From positions 1 to 16,805 of the forward strand of contig CALINM010000117.1 of assembly GCA_938045315.1 (NCBI GenBank): a stretch of 16,805 bases of DNA, in the 5' to 3' direction. The translations under genes and the position numbers were made by a program. Below the pieces are notes generated by a model. The model was not told where the DNA came from. It was given only the letters and a program-made list of their open reading frames with translations, and searched no databases. This DNA is from an uncultured bacterium. GTDB taxonomy: Bacteria > CALINM01. Below, piece after piece: positions 1 through 7,152 of this stretch (within the stretch, counting starts at the first letter, position 1; every line of letters begins with the position of its first letter).

Positions 1-454
1 TAGGATCTGAGTATTTAGGGGTATACTTCTCTAAATATGTTTTCAAATCTTTAAATTCTGAGTTAACAATTTTTAAATATCCAGGATAAATATCAAAAAG
101 TAACCCTTGATCCGTAGCTCCTTGGACGTTTGACTCGCCTCTTAGTGCAGCAATACCCCCTCCAGCAACTCCCACATTTCCTAAGAGAAGCTGAACTATA
201 GCCATAGCTCTGATATATTGTGTTCCTACGGTGTGCTGAGTTGCACCCATCGCGTAAGTTATTACACCTGATCTGTCAGGCTTACCGGTAGAAGCATATA
301 ATTTATAAAATTTAATAAGCTTATCCTTTGGTATTCCACTAATTTTACTAACCATATCAGGTGTATACCTACTATAATGCTTCTTTAGAAGCTGGAATAC
401 ACAATTTGGATCCTCCATTGACATATCTTTTATCACTCTGCCAGTTTCATCAAA
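1..454 (-). pseudogene. fdhA: Formate dehydrogenase catalytic (alpha) subunit, internal fragment, 5' half missing
   Basis: The minus strand stays open for about 151 codons from near 454 to the window edge. It reads like the middle of FdnG-type formate dehydrogenase: segments such as RYTPDMVSKISGIPKD, YAMGATQHTVGTQYIRAMA, QLLLGNVGVAGGGIAALRG and SNVQGATDQGLL match the molybdopterin-guanine-dinucleotide-binding part of the family as I remember it. The family oxidises formate in the periplasm using a Mo/W cofactor and one [4Fe-4S] cluster. The N-terminal signal, FeS cysteines and catalytic Cys/Sec lie upstream of this part and are absent. The reading frame begins without a start codon or ribosome site, immediately after the remnant of an NrfD-type gene, so this is a truncated gene at a rearrangement junction. 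An in-frame ATG with no SD lies about ten codons in. What follows beyond base 1 is unknown. The family call is strong; the pseudogene status is inferred from the missing 5' half. Confidence 0.85.
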
Positions 455-604
455 AGATTACTGCAACAATTAACATCACAAATGAATAAAAGTAACCCCT
501 TTTAATCTTTTCAGTAGCACCGTTATTAAAAAACTCATACATGGCTGTAATAAAATAAATACCACCTGCCATACCAGCTATAAAAATCCCCAATTAACGT
601 GCAT
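450..604 (-). pseudogene. nrfD: NrfD/PsrC-type membrane subunit, 5' remnant with frameshift
   Basis: A strong ribosome site (AAGGAGG, 6 nt spacing) precedes an ATG at 604 that starts MHVNWG and then meets a stop after eight codons. One extra base in the short G run (C run at 588-591 on the plus strand) restores a long frame reading GIFIAGMAGGIYFITAMYEF, the first transmembrane segment of NrfD/PsrC-type quinone-interacting subunits, and continuing through a second hydrophobic stretch (FVMLIVAVIF). The frame then stops at 450-452, exactly where formate dehydrogenase alpha-subunit coding begins in another frame. Only about 50 of the roughly 300 residues normal for the family remain. The order (iron-sulfur subunit, then NrfD) fits a membrane-bound formate dehydrogenase. 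The gene is clearly non-functional as read. A sequencing error could explain the frameshift but not the truncation. Confidence 0.8.
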
Positions 605-605
605 T

Positions 606-1357
606 TTAATCCTCCTTTTTGAAGCTTACATAAGCTCCAATTGCGATTAAAAATGCTGCTATTAAACTAACAAAAGAGTTACTAAATACATTTACAAAGT
701 TGACAGCTGGTGGAGCTTTTGGCTTCTCTGGGAACCCATATACTTCTGGTGAATCGGGTAATAAATAAATAACACCAGGCCCTCCTGAAATGTTTTCACC
801 ATAAATTGTAAATTTTTTTTCTCCCCTTTCTGCTAATATACCTGCTCTTTCCCTTGCTACGGCAAGCACATAATCTCTACTCCCAAAAACAATTGCACCC
901 GTTGGACATGCTTTCGCACATGCTGGTGGCAAACCATTAGATATTCTATCTACACAAAATGTGCACTTTGATGAAACTCTTTTTTTTCATCAGTATGGGG
1001 AATATGAAAGGGACATGCTTGCAAACAGTATTTACAGCCCGTACATATTTTCTCATTAATAAATACCGCTCCCTTTTTATTACGCTTTATAGCGTTAGCA
1101 GGACAAACTGCCATACAACCTGCATCACCACAATGATTGCACTGATAACTAAAGAAGCTCCATTTAATGTCATCGCCTTTTTCTTTCTCAACAAATTTAA
1201 CTCTTTTCCACGTATTATCTGAAAGACTGAAAGGATTCTCATAGGTACCAAGATTTTTAGTCTCTTCTGGCTTTCTATCATTCCACTGCTTACAGGCTGC
1301 TTGACAACTCCTACAGCCTGTGCATCTTGTAACATCATTTAACATTCCAAATCTCAT
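606..1357 (-). pseudogene. fdhB: Formate dehydrogenase iron-sulfur (beta) subunit, single-base frameshift
   Basis: This resembles FdnH/HybA-type ferredoxin subunits that carry electrons from the catalytic subunit to the membrane subunit. The ATG at 1357 (MRFGMLNDVTRC) is preferred over codons further upstream because AGAGG lies 4 nt before it. Cysteine motifs appear in order: CTGCRSCQAAC, CNHCGDAGCMAVCP, CTGCKYCLQACP. The frame then ends at about 950 after a run of eight A residues on the coding strand (980-987). Adding one A restores the fourth motif (CTFC, 11 residues, then CAKACP), and the protein continues to a stop at 606 with a C-terminal transmembrane helix around FVSLIAAFLIAIGAYVSF. 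The repaired length of about 250 residues is normal. As read, the fourth cysteine motif and the membrane anchor are separated from the start, so the protein should be inactive unless the slip is a sequencing error or ribosomes or polymerase slip on the A run. Confidence 0.85.
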
Positions 1358-1422
1358 AAGCCCTCTAAAATAAAACAATGTTAAATCAATAATAACACCT
1401 AAATTATTTTTTTAATTGATAA

Positions 1423-1454
1423 AAAAAGCCTTTCTATTTTTAGAAAGGCTTTTT
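1423..1454 (-). terminator. Rho-independent terminator after the minus-strand operon
   Basis: A perfect 14-bp inverted repeat (AAAAAGCCTTTCTA, loop of four, TAGAAAGGCTTTTT) sits 27 bp past the stop of the small secreted-protein gene. On the minus strand the stem is followed by a run of T, so it should end the five-gene operon. The symmetric A/T flanks would also allow it to work in the other direction. It isolates that operon from the formate dehydrogenase remnants downstream. Confidence 0.9.
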
Positions 1455-1480
1455 AAGTTTTAAAGTTTGTAAGAAATTAT

Positions 1481-1933
1481 TTAATTTGTTGATATAACAC
1501 CTACGCGAACTTCCAAGTTCGTGTATATCCATCCTTCTTCAATAAAAACATTACAGGTTCTATCACCCTTGGCGAAATTTAAATTTATTGTTTTTTTAAA
1601 TGTAAGGGCATTTATAAGCCTCCATTTTTCAGAATCCATATTATTTTTAATTGCCTCAGCGAGGGAATAGCTATCAACCCTTCCTTTGTAAGTAAGTATA
1701 CCCACTTTGATGCCCTTTGCTTCAAATAGAAAAGTATTATTTTTATCTATTTTCATCATAGATGGTATTGGGATATCATCTATATCCCTTATGGGTATTT
1801 CAATGATTGTATCACTCTTTTCTTGAACCCCTTTATTATCCTTTGGATCCTGATTTCTTACACCCTCGTTTGCGAATAAAACAGTCTGAAACATAAAAAT
1901 TAAAGTAAAAATCAAAAAAACATATTTTTTCAT
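1481..1933 (-). CDS. Small secreted or periplasmic protein of unknown function
   Basis: The start is the ATG at 1933, with AGGAGG 7 nt upstream; an upstream in-frame ATG at 1972 would lie inside the preceding gene and lacks that signal. The product is 150 residues. It begins with a typical Sec signal peptide (KK, then a hydrophobic stretch YVFLIFTLIFMFQTVLFA). A charged linker follows (residues about 22-45), then a domain with alternating beta-like segments containing IPIPSMMKID, FEAKGIKVGILTYKGRVD, and a C-terminal WRLINALTF / EEGWIYTNLEVRVG pattern. This layout recalls a family of small secreted proteins I have seen in thermophilic and delta-proteobacterial genomes, but I cannot name a function. 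It is the last gene of its operon, 10 nt after the hydrolase gene and 27 bp before a strong terminator. No lipobox cysteine follows the signal peptide. Confidence 0.75.
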   Translation of the reverse strand: MKKYVFLIFTLIFMFQTVLFANEGVRNQDPKDNKGVQEKSDTIIEIPIRDIDDIPIPSMMKIDKNNTFLFEAKGIKVGILTYKGRVDSYSLAEAIKNNMDSEKWRLINALTFKKTINLNFAKGDRTCNVFIEEGWIYTNLEVRVGVISTN

Positions 1934-1943
1934 TGTTGGCCTC

Positions 1944-2561
1944 CTAAAAAAAGGGATTGAAATATTTTTCATTTCTTATTGTTGAAGAGGGACCATGACC
2001 GGGGTAGATTTCAGTGTCCTCTGGCAAAGTAAATAGTTTTTCCCTTATAGATTTCATAAGCGTATCATAATCGCCGCCGGGAAAATCTGTTCTTCCAATA
2101 CCACCTGCAAAAAGAGTATCACCCGTTATAACTTTATTATTAATTTTTAAACAAATTCCGCCGGGGCTATGACCGGGTGTGTGAATAACTTCAATGTTTA
2201 TATTACCTACTTTTAAAATATCCCCATCTTTTAAGTACCTATCAGGTTCTGGAGATTTATCCACATAAAATCCCCATATCTGGGCGCTCGTATCCATCCT
2301 CTCTAAAACTGGCTTTTCCATTTCGTGAATAAGTAGTTCTGCATTAGTTAGATTTTTCATTTTTTTATTTCCACCACAATGGTCAAAATGACAATGGGTA
2401 TTGATAATATACTTGATGATAATGCCATTTTTCGAAATGTAATTGTAAATCTCATCCACATTGTCACCGGGATCAATAATAATCCCTTCTTTTGTTTCTT
2501 CATCAGCAATAACATAACAATTAACTTCCAACGCACCTACAACAAATCTTTTAAAAATCAT
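1944..2561 (-). CDS. Metallo-beta-lactamase-fold hydrolase (glyoxalase II-like)
   Basis: The product is about 205 residues, the length of the short, single-domain hydroxyacylglutathione-hydrolase-like group. The binuclear metal motif THCHFDH lies near residues 55-61, followed by TPGHSPGG, the metal-bridging aspartate in ITGDTLF, and a late histidine in YPGHGPS. Such proteins hydrolyse thioesters such as S-lactoylglutathione or act on related small substrates in the cytosol; the exact substrate cannot be read here. Three ATG codons occur in tandem at 2567, 2564 and 2561. The upstream AGGAG sits 1, 4 and 7 nt before them, so the third is the best start. The region overlaps the stop codon of the preceding mutase gene, which suggests translational coupling. 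Nothing else in the operon handles thiols, so its link to sugar-nucleotide genes is unexplained. Confidence 0.88.
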   Translation of the reverse strand: MIFKRFVVGALEVNCYVIADEETKEGIIIDPGDNVDEIYNYISKNGIIIKYIINTHCHFDHCGGNKKMKNLTNAELLIHEMEKPVLERMDTSAQIWGFYVDKSPEPDRYLKDGDILKVGNINIEVIHTPGHSPGGICLKINNKVITGDTLFAGGIGRTDFPGGDYDTLMKSIREKLFTLPEDTEIYPGHGPSSTIRNEKYFNPFF

Positions 2562-2563
2562 CA

Positions 2564-3991
2564 TCATTCTCCTAATATATACTTTCTTCCACTTTCGAGA
2601 AGCTCCTCTACTTTAACAGGATCCTCTGCTTCTGCATAAATTCTTATCACTGGTTCTGTCCCCGATTCTCTAAAAAGAAGCCAACAATCATTTTCGAGAT
2701 AAATCTTTACACCATCTATTTCTTTCTTATCCACAACTTTTAACCCCGCAAAGGAAGAGGGTATATGAGCCAGCTTATCTTTAAAAGTCTTTTTTATCTC
2801 AGGAGTAATTAAATAATTCTTTCTTAATGAAAAAAGAGGTCCCACCTCATCGAAGATTTCTTTCACCATCGCAAATACAGATGCTCCCCTTTTAGCAACT
2901 GCTTCTACTACAAGAAGACAGGCAAGAATACCATCTTTTTCAGGAACATGATCTATTATTGAAAGGCCAGCACTTTCTTCACCTCCCAATACAATTTTTT
3001 TGTTACTTAAAAGTTCCCCTAAATATTTAAAGCCCACCGGTGTCTCAAATACTGTATAACCATACTTTCTTGCAATCCTATCCAAAAGATGGGTTGTGGC
3101 ATAAGATCTACCTACTCCACCTGCCAGACCTCTGTATTTTATCAGATAATGATATAAAACTGCCAAAACAAGATTGGGATTAACAAATTTACCACCTTTA
3201 TCAACTATCCCAAATCTATCACCGTCACCATCGGTTGCAACCCCCAATGCGATCTTTTTGTCTTCTTGCATCCAGCTTATTATCTCCTGAAGGTTCTTTT
3301 CCATGGGATCTGGAGCCCTTCCTCCAAAATATGGGTCTCTAAAATCATGAATTACCTTACATTTTAACCCTTCATTCTCAAGAATATTGTCAATATAATC
3401 TCTTGCGGTACCAAACATGGGATCGATAATTACTTTTAACTGGGATTGAAATATAGTCTTAAAATCTATTATCTCTTTCAACCTATTTAAATATCCTTCT
3501 TTTGGGTCATATACTATGACTTTTCCCTCTTTTTCTATTTTTTCAAAAGACAAGTCTTCTTTAAAACTTATCTGTCCCCAGAGTTCATTTGCCCTTTTCT
3601 CTATCCATGAAGTTGTATCAGGTAAAGCAGGGCCACCCCAGGAGGGCGAAAACTTGACACCATTATACTCAGGTGGATTATGACTTGCAGTAAAATTTAT
3701 TGCCCCTGCAGTACCTTTGTTTAAAATTTCAAAGGAAATTACAGGGGTTGGCGTCTCTCTATTGGTAAGATAAGATTTAATATCATTTGCAGATAAAATT
3801 TTAACAGCTTCCTTTGCATACCATTCCCCCATAAACCTGCTATCGTAACCAATAATTAGCCCCTTATCGTGGATACCCTCTTTTTTTACATAATCTGCAA
3901 TAGCTTGAATTACTACTCTCACTTTTTCAAGGGTGAACTCTTCTCCTATTATCCCTCTCCACCCAGATGTTCCAAACTTTATAACCCCCAT
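2564..3991 (-). CDS. Phosphoglucomutase/phosphomannomutase (alpha-D-phosphohexomutase)
   Basis: This is a complete 475-residue cytosolic mutase interconverting hexose 1- and 6-phosphates. All four family loops are visible: the phosphoserine loop TASHNP (Ser about 103), the Mg loop DGDGDR (about 254-259), the sugar-specificity loop GGEESAG (about 336-342) and the phosphate-binding loop RESGTEP (about 441-447). In the family, EESAG-type specificity loops go with glucose-phosphate mutases while GEMSGH-type loops go with dual or mannose enzymes, so a glucose preference is inferred. The start at 3991 has GGAGG 4 nt upstream. It lies 12 nt after the guanylyltransferase fusion gene and overlaps the hydrolase start region. 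With the upstream gene it likely feeds hexose 1-phosphate into nucleotide-sugar synthesis for surface glycans. Confidence 0.93.
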   Translation of the reverse strand: MGVIKFGTSGWRGIIGEEFTLEKVRVVIQAIADYVKKEGIHDKGLIIGYDSRFMGEWYAKEAVKILSANDIKSYLTNRETPTPVISFEILNKGTAGAINFTASHNPPEYNGVKFSPSWGGPALPDTTSWIEKRANELWGQISFKEDLSFEKIEKEGKVIVYDPKEGYLNRLKEIIDFKTIFQSQLKVIIDPMFGTARDYIDNILENEGLKCKVIHDFRDPYFGGRAPDPMEKNLQEIISWMQEDKKIALGVATDGDGDRFGIVDKGGKFVNPNLVLAVLYHYLIKYRGLAGGVGRSYATTHLLDRIARKYGYTVFETPVGFKYLGELLSNKKIVLGGEESAGLSIIDHVPEKDGILACLLVVEAVAKRGASVFAMVKEIFDEVGPLFSLRKNYLITPEIKKTFKDKLAHIPSSFAGLKVVDKKEIDGVKIYLENDCWLLFRESGTEPVIRIYAEAEDPVKVEELLESGRKYILGE

Positions 3992-4003
3992 AAATCCTCC
4001 CCC

Positions 4004-6493
4004 CTATTTAACACCTTTTTTAACTAATTCTTCAACCTTTGACAAAAGTCCTTCAGCACTTTTTTTGTCTAAACTTTCGGCATAGACGGTAAAATAAGCT
4101 TTATCCTGAGAGGGAATAGCTAAATACCATCCATCATTCTCAAAAACCTTAATACCATCTACTAATTCCACATTTTTGTTTGATGTTTTATCTACAAGGT
4201 ATCTCATTACAGTTCCTTTTTTCTCCCAGGGACAGGGAATATTTTTAGTAATTAAATATGACTTTGGAATACTTCTTAATATATCATTTATTGTCACATC
4301 GAGCTTAGCAAGCATTTCGAGTATTTTAACTATGCTAAACATCCCATCAAATGCGGGTAAAAAATCTGGGAAAATATATCCACCATAATTTTCACCTACA
4401 AATCCAACCCCATACATCATAGAGGCTTCCATTAAAGCCCTACTTGTTGTTTTAGTCCTTATTACCTGTGCACCCATTTTCTCAACCAGCATATCTATAA
4501 TCATCGATGCATTAACGGGCACTGCTATTCTTAAAGGCTTAAATGTATCAAGAAATAATTTAGTAACAACACAAAGAGCAGTTGAACCATCATAAATTTC
4601 CCCTTTATGGTCAATAATATATATTTTTTCAGCCCCCGCATCGAGGAAAAAGCCCACATCTGCTTTAAGGGAGACAACAATATTGCTAAGCTGCTTGATC
4701 GCATAATCAAATTCTTCAGCTGTTTTTGTTAACCTTGAGCTATCTAAATTTGCATTAAGCGCCACGACTTCACAATTCATCTTACCAATCAAATTATGAA
4801 ACAAAGAAGAAGAACTTCCATGAGAAAAATCGATCACTATTTTAAATTTTTTCTCCTTTATTCTTTCCAGATCGATGTGTTTTAGAAAGCCCTCCATGTA
4901 TTTTTCAATAGCATGGGACGGGAAGGCTATCTCTCCAGTTTCTTCTAATACTACCCTCCTGAAATCTTCACCAAAGAAGAATCTTTCAATAGTCTTTTCC
5001 TTTGAACTATGAATATCAATACCCGATTCCTCATAAAATTTCATATCTATAAAATCCCTATCAAAGGGCGAACGCCTTGTATGAACACCACCCACTTCAT
5101 TTTCCTGCCTTGATAGATATCTTACAATTGGTATGGGTACTACACCATAATCGTGCACATGCACACCAGTAGATAAAACTCCCGTCATAAAAGCTCTATT
5201 TATCATTCTTGATGCAGGATGATGATCCCTTGAAGTTGCAATTATGCTACCTTTTTTAAAAGTAGCACCGTAAGCAGCTCCAAGTCTTGCAGCAAATTCA
5301 GGTGTAATCTCAAAATTAGCAATACCATTTACACCATAGGGACCAAAAATTGATTTTGACCACTTTTCACCCCACACAAGGCTGGTTGCGAGTGTTGCAC
5401 CATCCTCTACCGTCTTCATGGGCCAGACTTTTACACCAGCTTTTATTGTTGCATTCTTACCAATAACACAATGATCGGAAATTACAACCCCTTCTCCAAG
5501 ATGGGCACCCTCCTTTATTGAAACATTATTACAAACAATGCTTTCATGGAGATGGGAATCTCTACCAATATATGTATTATCCCAAATAACAGAATCAAAA
5601 ATATGTACATTATCTTCTATGACACAATTTTTTCCTATTACAGAGTTTCTTATTTTGACCCCTTTACCCACTTTAGTATTTCTTCCAATAATTACTGCTC
5701 CTTCAGCTACTAATGAGTAATCAACCTCTGCATCAATATCAAGGTAGATATTTTCTCTTACTCTGTTACCTAACAACTCTACTTTAACCTTTCCTTCAAG
5801 CACATCTTGATGTGCTAATCTATATTCCGTTAAATTACCCACATCTTTCCAGTAACCTTCCATCAAAGCACCATAAATACTTATCCCATTTTTCATTAAA
5901 AGGGGAAATAAATCTTTGCTAAAATCAAATTCTTTATTTTCAGGAATATGTTTTAAAATCTCCTGTTCAAGTATATAAATACCTGTATTAATAGTATCGC
6001 TAAAAACCTCACCCCAGGTAGGTTTTTCATAAAACTTAGTAATCTTACCATCTTCATCGAATATAACTATGCCAAAGGGAAGAGGGTTTTGAACTCTTGT
6101 AAGTAAGATAGTAGCTTTAGATTTTTTATTCCCATGAAAATCTATTGCCTTTTGTAGATTAAAATCAGTAAGAACATCCCCAGATATCACTATAAATGTA
6201 TCATCTAAATATTTTTCAGCTAATTTAACAGCACCTGCTGTTCCATAATCCTCCTGAGGTAAAATGTAACTTATTTTTACGCCAAAATCTTCACCATTTC
6301 TAAAATAGTCCTGTATAATTTCAGCCTGATAAAAGAGAAGAACAATTATTTCAGATATATTGTGTTTTTTTAAAAGATTAATGATATGTTCCATCATTGG
6401 CTTATTTACAAGAGGAACCATAGGTTTGGGTATATTTTGAGTTACAGGTCTTAATCTTGTTCCAAAACCACCAGCCATTAAAACAGCTTTCAT
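4004..6493 (-). CDS. Mannose-1-phosphate guanylyltransferase fused to a degenerate phosphohexomutase domain
   Basis: The 829-residue protein has three parts. Residues 1 to about 235 are a nucleotidyltransferase with GGFGTRLRP (8-16), KPMVPL, and the metal-binding stretch ISGDVLTD (103-110). Residues about 245-370 are left-handed beta-helix hexapeptide repeats (for example IGKNCVIEDNVHIFDSVIWDN). Residues about 380-829 have the phosphohexomutase fold. In that last part the phosphoserine loop is replaced by GGVHTRRSPFD (468-478), the DGDGDR Mg loop by DAGAEK (618-623), and the RESGTEP loop by PSQDKAY (794-800), so mutase activity looks lost. Related fusions are annotated as mannose-1-phosphate guanylyltransferases in thermophiles and actinobacteria, but glucose-1-phosphate substrates are also possible. 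The start at 6493 has AAGGGGG upstream. An apparently competent mutase gene follows after 12 nt, which would supply the missing step. It is 24 nt after the nitroreductase gene. Confidence 0.88.
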   Translation of the reverse strand: MKAVLMAGGFGTRLRPVTQNIPKPMVPLVNKPMMEHIINLLKKHNISEIIVLLFYQAEIIQDYFRNGEDFGVKISYILPQEDYGTAGAVKLAEKYLDDTFIVISGDVLTDFNLQKAIDFHGNKKSKATILLTRVQNPLPFGIVIFDEDGKITKFYEKPTWGEVFSDTINTGIYILEQEILKHIPENKEFDFSKDLFPLLMKNGISIYGALMEGYWKDVGNLTEYRLAHQDVLEGKVKVELLGNRVRENIYLDIDAEVDYSLVAEGAVIIGRNTKVGKGVKIRNSVIGKNCVIEDNVHIFDSVIWDNTYIGRDSHLHESIVCNNVSIKEGAHLGEGVVISDHCVIGKNATIKAGVKVWPMKTVEDGATLATSLVWGEKWSKSIFGPYGVNGIANFEITPEFAARLGAAYGATFKKGSIIATSRDHHPASRMINRAFMTGVLSTGVHVHDYGVVPIPIVRYLSRQENEVGGVHTRRSPFDRDFIDMKFYEESGIDIHSSKEKTIERFFFGEDFRRVVLEETGEIAFPSHAIEKYMEGFLKHIDLERIKEKKFKIVIDFSHGSSSSLFHNLIGKMNCEVVALNANLDSSRLTKTAEEFDYAIKQLSNIVVSLKADVGFFLDAGAEKIYIIDHKGEIYDGSTALCVVTKLFLDTFKPLRIAVPVNASMIIDMLVEKMGAQVIRTKTTSRALMEASMMYGVGFVGENYGGYIFPDFLPAFDGMFSIVKILEMLAKLDVTINDILRSIPKSYLITKNIPCPWEKKGTVMRYLVDKTSNKNVELVDGIKVFENDGWYLAIPSQDKAYFTVYAESLDKKSAEGLLSKVEELVKKGVK

Positions 6494-6517
6494 GATACCC
6501 CCTTGATGTCTTTTTTA

Positions 6518-7036
6518 TTAATAAACATTAATGATTAGTTCCTCTACTGGTTTTCTACTTGTTGGTTTTGGGATAAAAGCAGGATAACCTAATGCTATTA
6601 CTGCCATGAGTTCATCTTCAGGAGGTATATTTAATAATTCTCTAACCCTTTCTTTATTCTTTAAAATCTCTCCAAGCCATACAGAACCAAGTCCCAATGA
6701 GGTTATATATAGCAACATATTTTGAATACAGGCTCCTATAGCCATAAGATCTTTATCTCTATCATACGAATCGGGGTGATGAAAAAACACAGCTATCAAT
6801 GCATTGGCAGAGTTAACAATAGAACCATAATTTGTAAATTTTGATATCTTCGATTTTAACTCTTTATCTTTTACTAATACAAACCTCCAAGGCTGGTTAT
6901 TGTGGCCTGAAGGAGCAAAACTACCAGCAGTTATGATACTTTTTAAAGTTTCTACAGTTATTTCCCTATCTAACTGAAATTTTCTTACACTTCTTCTATT
7001 TTTAATTAATTCTAAAATATCTTCATCCCTTTTCAT
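6518..7036 (-). CDS. Nitroreductase-family flavoprotein
   Basis: The protein reads as an FMN-dependent, NAD(P)H-using nitroreductase: an N-terminal RRSVRKF phosphate-contacting motif, SFAPSGHNNQPWRFVLV, an internal AIGACIQNMLLYITSLGLG segment, and WLGEI followed by LMAVIALGYPA near the C-terminus. From the ATG at 7036 it has 172 residues, normal for the short group. An earlier in-frame start at 7108 would add a hydrophobic, low-complexity 24-residue stretch (FFTFYYFF) not typical of the family, so I prefer 7036, although no clear Shine-Dalgarno sequence precedes it. Substrates are not predictable; the family reduces nitroaromatics, flavins and quinones or performs cofactor side reactions. It leads the minus-strand operon and is divergent from the octaheme cytochrome gene across a 116-bp intergenic stretch. 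Confidence 0.88.
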   Translation of the reverse strand: MKRDEDILELIKNRRSVRKFQLDREITVETLKSIITAGSFAPSGHNNQPWRFVLVKDKELKSKISKFTNYGSIVNSANALIAVFFHHPDSYDRDKDLMAIGACIQNMLLYITSLGLGSVWLGEILKNKERVRELLNIPPEDELMAVIALGYPAFIPKPTSRKPVEELIINVY

Positions 7037-7152
7037 CTTAAATGCAAATTTAACAAAAAAATAATAAAAAGTAAAGAAGTAAGGAACCAATATAATTGAC
7101 AAGCTCAAAAAATGTGGTAACTTTCATATAGAACAAAAAAGGGAGGGGAAAA

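Noticed and set aside
959-1222. Plus-strand open frame of 87 codons opposite the formate dehydrogenase subunit.
   Set aside because: It lies antisense to clear ferredoxin-type coding sequence and has no family resemblance or ribosome site.
1-1357. Possible selenocysteine-containing formate dehydrogenase.
   Set aside because: The part of the catalytic subunit that would carry the Sec/Cys codon is missing from the window, so nothing can be said.
1358-1420. Possible promoter or FNR half-site (TTGAT) upstream of the formate dehydrogenase iron-sulfur subunit.
   Set aside because: Only one half-site and no convincing -35/-10 pair; AT richness makes such matches frequent.
7037-7108. N-terminal extension of the nitroreductase with a hydrophobic stretch that might be a membrane anchor.
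   Set aside because: The extension is low-complexity (FFTFYYFF), lies in the divergent promoter region, and family proteins normally begin near the RRSVRKF motif.
7096-7109. TTGACAAGCTCAA in the divergent region before the octaheme cytochrome gene, resembling an FNR/DNR-type palindrome.
   Set aside because: The half-sites TTGA and TCAA are 5 bp apart, not the 6 bp of the FNR consensus, and TTGACA also serves as a plausible -35 box, although no good -10 follows at 17 bp. Too ambiguous to annotate.
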